Source: Chrysopilus asiliformis | Taxonomy: Eukaryota; Arthropoda; Insecta; Diptera; Rhagionidae | Length of the DNA: 64,000 bases | Assembly: GCA_964034945.1 (NCBI GenBank) | Contig: OZ035961.1 | Location: 42,436,184 to 42,500,183, forward strand | Reading direction: 5' to 3' | In this document: in pieces, positions 45,089 to 57,000 of the stretch | How positions within the stretch are numbered: the first letter of the stretch is position 1 | How the letters are laid out: the number at the start of each line of letters is the position of its first letter | The notes under the pieces: model-generated | Seen by the model: only the letters and a program-made list of their open reading frames with translations | Database searches by the model: none | What the model was told of the DNA's origin: nothing | Made by a program: the position numbers and the translations under genes

Positions 45089-48000
45089 ATGGCTGTTCCA
45101 GTTTTCTTAGAGGGTAAGTTTGGTCCTTATTTCTTGCCGTTAGACATCAATTGAGGAATTTCTACAATTGTTTAATAATTAAAAACTACTTGTAAATTTT
45201 GAATTTAGATTTGAAAATGGTGTAAATTCAATTTGAAAGCTAGAAAAGGCCATCTGTTTCCTTTGGTTTTGCAACGAAAAAGAATTTTTTTTGCATCAGT
45301 GAAAAACACACCCTTTGAGCTACAAACACCAACGCAAGGATCCAGAGGCAACAGAAATGGGCCCATTTCCCGGCAACGACGACGACGAGCGTGTTTCGCC
45401 CATTTCCCGACACCAAACTGGGAACGAGCACTTAGTCGAACACAATATCGGGATTGCGTGTGCCACAGGACTCGCAGTGTGGATTGGTTCGGCTTGTTTG
45501 TGTGGTGCCTGTGGGATAAGGTGGAAGTGTGCGGGGAATCAATTTCCAGCCAGCTGCTCGTCTGGCATGGTGCCTGGTCCGTCCTTTTTTTTTTGTTGCT
45601 TGAGACTTAATGGGCCTACCTGGATGCGTGTAGGTGGAATCAGCGGGGGCGAAGAGGTTTCGCCCATTCGAGGTTGCAAAAGTTCTGTCTTCGCAACCTG
45701 CTCCACTTGATGAGGCTCTTGATGGTTGCTAGGATGAATGGCAAGTAGACAAGCATTCAATGTTTTTGTTTACCTTCTGAGAAGTGGATCTGAATTCAAT
45801 ATACAGGAGCAAATAGCAACGACGGTCTTTCTTAATCGATTTATGTTTCATGGTATTTTTAAATGCAATTCGCAATTTAAAACCTCGGATGGAGAAATCA
45901 CTCCACGATGCAGTTCTAAATGCAACTCCGATTGCAGTTCAAGATCCAAACTCAAAACGCAATAGTCATCAAACACATAGCAATGTTTGTTTGTTGCTAC
46001 ATTACTTAAACATAACAAAAGCTATAATTGCCAGTCTGGCAATCATTGGAGACCCGTATGGTGATATTCGTATCAAAATTCGAACAGGTTTACCAAAATT
46101 CCACTTTGAAGTCAAACTTTCCAATAAGATTTTTTTAAATTTGTTCCAATCGGATTTTGATGTATGAGAGTTTTATGTAGAATAATATCCTGAATAACTT
46201 TTGTTCTTGGACTTTTTTGATAAGATGCACCGTTTTTGAGATATTCACAAAAAACGTTTTCGTTTGTATGGGGGGTACCCCCCCTAATGGTCCATTCTTG
46301 CCCATGAACGAACTTAGCCTCGCATTTTACGAAAAACGGATCCACGCAAAATTTCAAGCCTCTAGCTCAATCCGTGCGCCCACAATCCGCGCCACAGACA
46401 GACGGACAGACAGACAGACAGACGGACGGACAGACAGACAGACGGACGGACAGACAGACAGACGGACGGACATGCAAAATTCAATTTTTTTTATCATTCT
46501 AAACACACTGGTGTAATTCATTTTTGTGTGTGATGACGGGATCTTGGCGTTACAAACGGTAAAGCAAAGTTAATATACCCTTTGGTTTCACCATACGGGT
46601 ATAAAAACCATGCATTAGTCACTCACTATTCCAGGTAACCCGTCCACTCGCAGTGACGTAGTTCCAGAAAGTGGATTTCCTCGCTTGAGCCCTCACAAAA
46701 GCAAGCGAGACCAGTTCCTCTGTCAGCGTATATTCAATAGTATCGTAAATCAACATCACGATCTGTCCGATCAGTCATAAATTCCTTAATACTTTTCGTG
46801 TGTACACGCAGCTATTAAGGTTTCGCTTTGAATGGAATTCCATTCTAATATCTGTAGAATCCGTCACTTCGAGAAATGGACTATGCTCGGGGTCGACTTG
46901 TCCCCCAAATCAGTCACGGGGGAAGTGGAGAAACAGTTTAGCAACACAAGATCATGGGATTGGCATTCGCTTTGAGCTGGGCAAGACACATTTTTGATGG
47001 TTTCTCAGCGCCCTTCTTGATTGAGGTGGAAGAAGGAAATTGTTTACGTTTGCGTAGTTCTGTTTGTATACAAAAGTTCAATTAAATTGTTCAATTTGTG
47101 GTCTGATATTGCTACGGAGATAATGGGAGTTTTTTTTCGTGGAAGGCATTTCTTCGAAATGTTGCTTAATAACATTAGCAGATGCGGTAAAAAAAACTGC
47201 TTGAGGTATTCGCAGACCGGTCCAGCTAGTGAGTAACTAGTTGTGTTTAGTATGAATGGATGATTCCCCAAAAGAAGCAAAAAGTCTTGGACAATTTATC
47301 TTTTGGTGGATGAATCACTTTCGCTGGGAAAATAATTATGGTAATTAGTGGAAGATTCTTACTAAAACTTTGTGTTTTCATAATAATTTCTTTCGTTAAT
47401 TCGTAAATTTTGAGATGACTATTTTTTTGTAAATTATAGTCATTTATAAATGTAAGTGGCAGAATACCAGTTTGTCGAAAACCACATCTACTAGTTACGT
47501 TAAAACTCAGTTTTAAGCAAAATGAAAATATTGTCGATAGAATTAGGTCCAAATTATTTAATTAAATAAGATTTCTTGGTTTTCTGGGAACCAAACAAAT
47601 CTATACCGTATGCGTCATAAAAATCTGAAAAAATTGTATTAAATTGTAGACCGTTTAATAAAACACAGAAGTTGAACGAAAAAAAAAATTTATCTTGCTC
47701 TAAACTAAATCTTATGCCGCGGTCACACGATGATGTTTTGCCAGCCGCTGGCTGCTGTTGGTTAGTAACGCTGTTTCTACTTCACTAGCCGCTACTAAAA
47801 TCATCACGCTCCTGCTGGTAGTAGCAACGCACTAGGGTTCACACGGTAACCCCAATTCGAACAAAAACGTTTTTAGCGAATATCTCAAAAACGGTGCACC
47901 TTATCAAAAAAGTGCAAGAACAGTAGTTATTTCGGATATAATTCTACATACATCAAAATCCGATTGGAATAAATTTAAAAAAATCTTGTTGAAAAGTTTG

Positions 48001-51000
48001 ACTTCAAAGTGGAATTTTGAAACAACTGTTCGCCGTTCACTTAAACTTCGAACAATACCATATCACCATACGGGTTTTCAACAATTGTCAGATTGGCAAT
48101 TATAGCTTTTGTTATGTTTTTTACTATCGGACAAGTAGGGTTACAAATTTTTATATGTGTATACTTATAAGATATCTGTATCAAACTTCTGTATGAACAG
48201 AAATTTCACAAAATTATAGTTTGCGGTTTTTCGGCAATGGTTTCTTATAGACTCGAAGAATTTTTCTTCCAAATTTTCTTAAGATATTTTATGGCAGTAG
48301 AATTATTCAAAATATCCCTTGAAACAAAAATTAAGCCAGGCTTTTGAGTAATTATGAAACATAAATAGCATTATCAGTAGATAAATGTGCTTTGAATGTT
48401 CCTTAAATACTCTTATCTGATAAGAATCTTAAGGAGGTCGCTAAACTTAATGTTCTTTTTTTATGAATAGATTCTTTAAACACCATAATATTGATGAATG
48501 ACTTTTACCAAGTTATCTGAAAATTCCACGTTTACTGACTGTGTTTTAGATTAAAATTCTGTAAATGTTGTTCAAAGGGCTTCATTCGAATATTTGTTTT
48601 GCCTAAATTATTTTCTTCTCATACAAGTGGAACAGTTCCGATTACTCATAGGGAATTTCGCGCCATTCAAAGAATGGGGTAATATGCAATAAACTGGGAT
48701 TATGGCTTCCCGTGAATTTTTTTTAGAGAACTAAGGGAAGCTGTGAAGATATTTGTAAAACAAAACAAATGTAAATGTACACTCAGAAAAATCGGGCATG
48801 TAAAGGTTCTTTCAATAAGGACGCTCGAAGTTTGTTAGGTTATAGCAGCCATGTTGTTAAAGCAACATCTGTCAAAATTGTTCTAAATTGTTCAGTAGTG
48901 TATGACAAATTACCATGGAAGGGTATATCGTTGAACAACGTGTGCAACGTGTACAAATCATCAAATCACCCAAATTTCGCCAAAATAATCATCTTTAGCG
49001 ACGAGGGTGGATAAATGGATATATGAACAAGCAAATTTTCGGATTTGGGGCGATACCAATCCATACGAGATACAGCAGCACCAAATACATCTCGAGAAAG
49101 TCACTATTTGGTGCGGATTTTGGTCTGGCGGAGTCATCGGACTGTACTTCTTCCAAAACGAAACTGGCATTGCCATAACCGTCAACGGTGAGTGCTACAG
49201 ATCGATGGTAAGTAACTTTTTGTGGCCTAAACTGGATGATATGGATATCAACAACGTGTGGTTCCAACAGGACGGCGCTACATGCCACACAGCGCATGCC
49301 ACGATGGGCATTCTGCAAGAGCGATTTGACGGTGTGATTATCTCACGCGGCGGCGACGAGATCGTGCGATTTAACGCCTTTAGACTTCTTCCTTTGGAGC
49401 TATCTTAAATCGCAGGTCTACGCGAATAAACCGCAAACAATTGATGCCTTCAAAGCCAACATAACGAACGACAACCAGCAAATTCAGCCAGATTTATGCG
49501 ACAAAGTCATCGAAAATTGGACCTCCCGAAAAAGTGCCACCAAGCAAAGCCGCGGCGGACATTTGAACGACGCTATATTCCATACTTTACGCCATAGAAT
49601 ATTCTTTCAAACAAAAAACAACAAATGAGTGGATATCTCACGCATAACTTGTTTTATTTACATTTAAAAATAAAGCGTCCTTATTGAAAGACCCTTTATT
49701 TTGGGGTTTTCCGACGTATTTTTGATTTTTTCTGAAAATTCTAACAATACTTTTCGTTTAAGTTTTTTAATTGTTATTACACCGAAGCACGGTGAAATAA
49801 GTTTTTTAATTGTTATTTCACCAGACCCATTCATTCAACCTCTCAATTATGCAAAACTGACGGCCTCGGTCAGGATATCTGGCTAGGGAGCGGAGACGTT
49901 GTGGTATAGGCAGGTTCCTTTACTACGTTTATATGACTAGAAGAAATCCGTATTAAAAAATATAATTTTTCTCTCTAATTTTCTCTTTCTATCTCTTTCT
50001 CTCTCTCTATCTCTCTCTCATTTTCTCTCTCATTTTCTCTCTCATTTTCTCTCTCATTTTCTCTCTCTCTCTCATTTTCTCTTTCTCTCGCTCATTTTCT
50101 CTTTCTCTCGCTCATTTTCTCTCTCTCTCTCATTTTCTCTTTCTCTATCTCATTTTCTCTCTCTCTCTGATTTTGTCTTTCTCTCTCTCATTTTCTCTTT
50201 CTATCTCTCTCTCTCATTTTCTCTTTCTATCTCTCTCTCTCATTTTCTCTTTCTATCTCTTTCTCTCTCTCTCTCTCTCTCTCTCGGCGCTACAACCGGT
50301 TTCTAGTCTGCCGCAATGTCTCTTGCCAGAGGTCTCGGTCACGCGCCGATGTCCTCCAGTTTTGCATCCCAATTCTCTTCGCATCCTGGTCAACGCTACC
50401 TTGTCATCTGAGGTTGGGTCTTCCTCGTCGTCCTTTGTTCCTACCGCACAAGATTTTCTGATCCGAATCACTTTCACTCATTTGAGTGACATAACCAGTA
50501 GGGATGTCAAAAAGGAACCGGTTAAACCGGTTACCCGGTATTTTTGCTTCGGTTAACCGGTTTTTTTCGGTGTTTTTTTAAAGCCAAAAACCGTTCAAAA
50601 AAACCGATCATTTTTTTTGTACGGAAAAATAATTTTAAACCAATTTTCGTGCAACTGATTTGTTAGAAACACTTCTTTTCAAGCACTCTAAACCAAATAC
50701 AATATTATATTGTGCCATTTATTATCTTAATGGATTATATGGCACTTCACGTATTTTGTTTGTATTATAGTGTATTTGTTGCGTCTAAGACCTAACCTAC
50801 CCAATTTGAACAAAACGGTTTTTCGGTGTTTTAATAACCGGTTTTTTGGACCCGGTTAAACCGGCCCGGTTTAAACCGAAGTCTTAAAAACCGGTTTTTT
50901 CAAAAATTTGACATCCCTAATGACCAATCCACCGGAGTTAGTTGGATTTCTTAGTTGGATTTCTTAGTATTCAACATATTTAATCGAAATCAAATTATGG

Positions 51001-54000
51001 GAAATTTGGTCTAAAAATCTGAATTTTCTTGGTCGTATAAACGTAGTAATTGACAAAAGTTGACGAAAAATGGCTAGCATTATTTTGTAGTGTTATTTCG
51101 GAAATTTTCATTAATATGTTTCTCAAAAAAAAAAAAAAATATGAAAAGCATTGGAACGAAATTTTTGTTCTCCGGTCAAATTACAATTTTTGTTATTTTA
51201 TAATTTGAGAATTCCATTTTGATTTTAGAGGCGTTTCTTTATAGAGCAGAGGCTTTTCGTTTTTTTTTAACTACGTTGGAGCTGCAACATACTGCATGAA
51301 TTGACGAGCATCTGGCATAAAATTCACTTGATCTCAAAACGATTGCAATTCACCTATGAGTTTGCATCGTCTAAAAGCCATAATAACATTCAATCAATCA
51401 ATTCTAATTAACACAGTTTTTGATATTTTCTGTTGTACAAGCAAAAATAGTGTGGATAGACAAAAAAAAGTGAGTCAAGTGTATAAGATATGATTATAAA
51501 ATACAACACATCTTGTATCAAATTACATTCCGGAACTTATTCGGTTTTCATGAATGGATTCAGCCACCATAAGTTTTTAACCTTAGTATCATCTTTTTAT
51601 ACAGCAACATATGCTCATTGTAGCATAATATGATATTATAGCGTGGTATCTAACCAACTCTTCCTATCCGGTACACGTGCAAAGGGAGCGAGATGGGAGA
51701 GGACCCGGCATCTGATGTGATTCTCGAGTACTGCATTTTTTTTGAATAGGCTTTGACAAGAGTTCCGAGTTCGTTGATTGCGGTGAGCTCGTGTTAAAAG
51801 AGTACTAGTTGCTTGCAACCATTCATCTCTACCCATTCGCCCGCCTGTATTTTCATACTTTCAATGCACACGAATCATAATCATATGCATGTACATTAAG
51901 ACCTGAGTGGATGTGAATGTGTCGAATGAATCTACGTGAAATTCTATAAGTTTTAAAGTCACAACCCGCACTAAAAAAAAAGTTCCACTCCAGTTTGATT
52001 GCTTTATGCTGCCATGCCGTACCATGGGGTCGTTGTTCTTTAGTCGCGCACTCAATTCGCAGTTGCTTCCTTTGCGACATGTTAACCCAACTAGAAAATG
52101 AAATCCTCGCGATGTACTATCCACACCACAGTCAAACGCTTGAGAGTGGCTGTTGTGTGCCATTTGTGTGTTCCTTCAAGAAAATTATGCTGCGGGAAGC
52201 CAAATCTAGAGCGAAAAAAGCTTACAACAAAAGCCTAAGGGCCAAATAATGTTCTTTACGACCTTCCTTGACTACAAGTTTATAATTCATACTTATACCA
52301 ATATCAAAAGTACATGTGCGTCATGTTTTGCCCATGAGTTTTAGCTTTTTTCAACTACGATTATTAACCAAATTAAACTTTTACCTACTTATAATAATGG
52401 CACATAGTTAAACGCTAAACGGGAAGTAAGGCAAATTTTGTCCAGTTTGTTGTAAATTTACCATCGCTTAGAGTTTGTACTTGCGTAGTTATTAGCATTT
52501 ACAGGATTTTCCCAAGAAGCATCACGGCGCCACCATAGGTTATTAGTTCAGCAATAAAGTAAAGTAGTTGAAAGAATCAAGATTTGGTTATACTTATCGA
52601 GATTGTGGATTGATATCGAGATTGTGGAGAAGATTTTAACTATTTTTACGCATTTTTATTGGAGGCTCAGATCATGAAGCCAGAAATATTTGATTTAGGA
52701 TAGTAGTGTGCTTTGTCAATCTGAAAATTTAAGCACTTACTAGAATATCGACCCGTCATTGTCGGGTAATGATATTTTGTATACGTTTTAGAAATACGGA
52801 AGTAATCTATTAGAAGTTACTTTCCTAAAAACTTTAGAAAAAATAACGATATTCTTATTGTAATTTTATGTAAAAATTTTGAAATTTACACATTAGATTC
52901 GTAATTAAAAATCTCAAACACCTCTCCCTCTTTCGGCGCTACAACCGGTTTCCGGTCTGGACCTGCCCCAATGTCTCTCGCCAGAGGTCCGGTCACGCGC
53001 CGATGTCCTCCAGTTTTGCATCCCAATTGTCTTCGCGTCCAGGAGTGGTATTCCGTAACTTGTTTCAATTTCAGGTGTTTGTTTCGGGTTAGAAGAAAAA
53101 GTAATATAAGTTACGGGATACCACTCCTGGTCAACGCCGTCTTGCCATCTGAAGTTGGGTCTTCCTCATCGCCTTGTTATTAATAACCTAACACAGAAGA
53201 CTTTCCGCGCCGGGTCACTTTCACTCATTCAAGAGACATGACCAACCCACCGGAGTCTGTTGAGTCTTATAAGTTTGACTACGGGCACGTCCTGATTTAT
53301 CTCGTAGACCTTGTCATTGTAGAGTCTCCGGAATCGTCCCCCCATGTGTGGGGCCAAAGATCCTTCTGAGTATCAAAACGCGGACAAGAGGTCGCAATTA
53401 TTTTTGCTTAGTACCCAAGTCTCAGAGGAATACATAAGGACTAGCAGGATCAGGGTCCTGTACAGGTGCAGTTTGGTTATTATAGTTAGGTTTCTAGACC
53501 TAAAGAGTTTTGATAAGCTGTAGTAGTTTTTGTTGGCTTTAAGCAGCCGTGCGCGGATTTCTTCATTTAGGTTGCTATCGGCTGCTTATTTTTGACCCTA
53601 GGTAGTTGAAGCTTCGTGCAACTTCAAGGTTGTGATTTGCTACCCGTATACTTTGACCAATATCCGATGGTTGATTTGACACTAACGATGCTACCAAATA
53701 CTTAGTTTTGCTTTCGTATAGGTGAGAAGCGGGGAAAACCATTGTTATGAAACCTGAATCGAGGAGGCACTTTGGGATGATAGCTAGAAGGATTTTATTA
53801 GCTAGAAGAATTCATTATTTTTAACTGAATGGTAAACACGGGACTGAAATCGGTTCAGTGGATCAAAGGATACAAGGAGAAAGCGGTGGTGGTTAAAGTG
53901 AGGGCGAACGTTTTTTTTTTGCATTAAAACCTTACTTCTAAAACATATTTATCCAACTGAATAATATTAATAATACTGTATGCACACCTCCATGCTTCGG

Positions 54001-57000
54001 ATTTTACCTCTCCACAACATTGCTAAATCTCTCTCTTTTTAAATAGTTATGGTATTGTCAGTATATACTTTTTTATACCCGTATGGTGAAACCAAAGGGT
54101 ATATTAAATTTGCCTTACCGTTTTGTAACGCCAAGATCCCACACAAAAATGAATTACACCAGTGAGTTTAGAATGATAAAAAAAATTGAATTTTGCATGT
54201 CTGTCCGTCCGTGGCGCGGATTGCGGGAGCACGGGTTGAGCTAGAGACTTGAAATTTTAAGCAGATTCGTTTTTCGTAAAATGCAAGGCTAAGTTCGTTA
54301 TGAACGAAAACGTTTTTTGCGAATATCTCAAAAACGGTGTATCTTATCAAAAAAGTGCAAGAACAAAAGTTATTTAGGATATGATTCTACATAAAACTCC
54401 CATACATCAAAATCCGATTGGAATAAATTTTAAAAAATCTTATTGAAAAGTTTGACTTCAAAGTGGAATTTTGATTCAACTGTTCGCCGTTCACTTAAAT
54501 CACCATACGGGTTTTCAATAATTGCCAGATTGGCAATTATAGCTTTTGTTATATTTAACAATAACATCGCGTCTACGCGTCAAAAACCGGACTGAAATCG
54601 GTTGATTGGATCAAAAGTTATGAGGCAAGGACAAACAAACAAACACCTTAAACGCTAATACTCTCTCCTTTTTGTTGGGTATAAAAAATGATAGTTCAGA
54701 AATGTAAAAAAATATTAAATAAGTCTAATTCACCTGTCATCGGTGTCGTCGCGGAAATTCAGTTTTTCGAAACTTTGTCGTCTTGTCATGTCGCTGTCGT
54801 TGTAAAGGCTTTTTTTATATTTATGCCAGGAGCTTAGTCAAATTGCCTCTAATGCCGAAGCATAGCTTAAGGCATCATTCACTCAACCATTCATACAATC
54901 TATTTACACACTGAATACTTTGTGTCCAGTTACATAGGTTGGAGGAGTATTCAGGCGGCGGGAGTTAAAAATCAAACTGGTCCGTGTTTAGGTCTATGAG
55001 CAGAATAGTTTCAAAATTTTCAAACCGAATTATTTTGTCCTGAGTGGGACTTGAACCACTGCTCTTTGGATCACAAGGCAAGCACTTAGCTGACTGAGCC
55101 ATCCACGCCACTGCAATAGAATTGCCCCGACACGACATTTACGGCGACAGATTACGGCGACAAAGTTGTCCTCCACATACAATTCCGCAAACTTTGTTGT
55201 TCTAAATGTCATTTGCTTTTCATTTGATTTTGACAATGGAACGGTGAGTCACATATAACATTCTTTTATTACCAATTGTCATACAAGTTAGGAATGTGAA
55301 TGTAAGCAACACAGCATATGAACTAATTTCCTAATACTTTCTTTAATGACGAGATTTAGATTTTATGGCGTCCGCATAAGATTTCATTTTGAATCAATCA
55401 TGAAATTTGGCGGTTATGAAATTCGATTTAACTTTTTACGACCACAAAGTTGGTCGGATTGATTGTATAAAGAAGTATAGGATACTATGAGTTTAAAATC
55501 TGCAATGCCGCCGTAAATGTAGTGTCGGGCCAATTGTGTTTTGCGCTTAATATAATCAATTAAATACAAATTCAGACTCTGGAAATGGTTTTGACAATGC
55601 GGACGACTCGCGCCGCCATGTCGCATAGCTTTGTCGTCGCAATGTAACTCGCTTTTAACTCGTAAAATAAATCACGAAATTCGTAAAAATGCCGAAACCG
55701 GATCTGGTTCAGGATTCGTGATCCATTCTTCTAGTTAAAATTTTCCCTCACTCACTTTTACGAATTCATCAAATTCATGTTGCTTGGGTAAAATATTTTG
55801 CGTTGGTATAATTGAAATCAAAATGTCAACAACAAGTTGACAAAGCAGATCTTATGCTTTTACCTTTCGTTCAGGTTTTTTTTTTCTATTTTCGAATTTA
55901 GGCATAATGTTTGTCAATAAAGGAGCCGCTCCATTGCCATGACTTTTTCCCATGACAAAAAAAATGAGACACATTTATGTGAAGATGCCTTGGCGAGAAA
56001 GGGAGATAAGAATCAACTGCAAAAATTTGTCGGCAAATGCAAAAATAATTTCCCCTCTTTTGTTATGGCGATTTTATGGCGATTTCTAGTACAACCACAC
56101 ATTGTCCCTGTAAGTGAATAGTAAGCACGGACACCTTCAAACTGTTATTATAGCGTGATGTCATTTTAAAAGCTTTTTCTCCTTCGAATGCATAGTCAAA
56201 AGCTTTGTTACCATGCCAATTTGAACATTATATTCATAGCATAAGGTTTGCTATGATTGCTATAAAGTTGTTAAACTGGAAGGGAAAACGTTTACCTTGT
56301 ATTCAGTCATTCCTTTTTAGATCTACATAAGTCTATCTTGCTCTAGTTTCCTGCATTTTTTTGTCATGGGAAAAAGTCATGGCAATGGAGCGGCTCCTTA
56401 AAATGTTTTTGGTGGTGAAACAAAGTGGCAAATCCACTAACAGGCAGAATGCCCATTTCCTTGTGATAAAATTTAATTTCCGTTGGGAATTTGCACAATT
56501 TAATGGCTTCGTCCCTTTCGACTATTTAGATGGGCGGAATATTTGCTATTGTCTGCACATTTGTATCAAGTAGGCCTCCAACATGAATAAAGGCGAATAC
56601 AGACTAATTTGAAATTTTTGTACTAATTTGTATAATTTGCTTCTGGGAAATATAAAAGAAACATTCAACTAACATTAAAAGAATTTTCATTAATTTGTCA
56701 ATGAAATTTTTTAATTTTATTGCAGAATGGAAAGAATGAAAAACAAGAAACCATGTCCAACGAAAATAATGAAATTAAAAACTAATTAGTGTCGTCCTGG
56801 TGGGAAAAAATCGATAAGAACACATTACTCTTATTGCGTGTGATGGATTATTAATTTTAATAAAATATTACCTCAATTTTGATCTTGTATTATTTTATGA
56901 ATTTTAGGGTATAAGGAGAAGCGATTACAATCATATAAACATATATTTTTTCAAACACTTATTTTTATTAGGACGGTTTTCTGCAAAATATTAAGGAATT

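Noticed and set aside
50173..50556. 127-codon ORF rich in SLSLS
   Set aside because: Translation of the CT microsatellite and LINE antisense.
55037..55112. Functional tRNA gene
   Set aside because: A and B boxes are good, but acceptor, anticodon and T stems contain too many mismatches.
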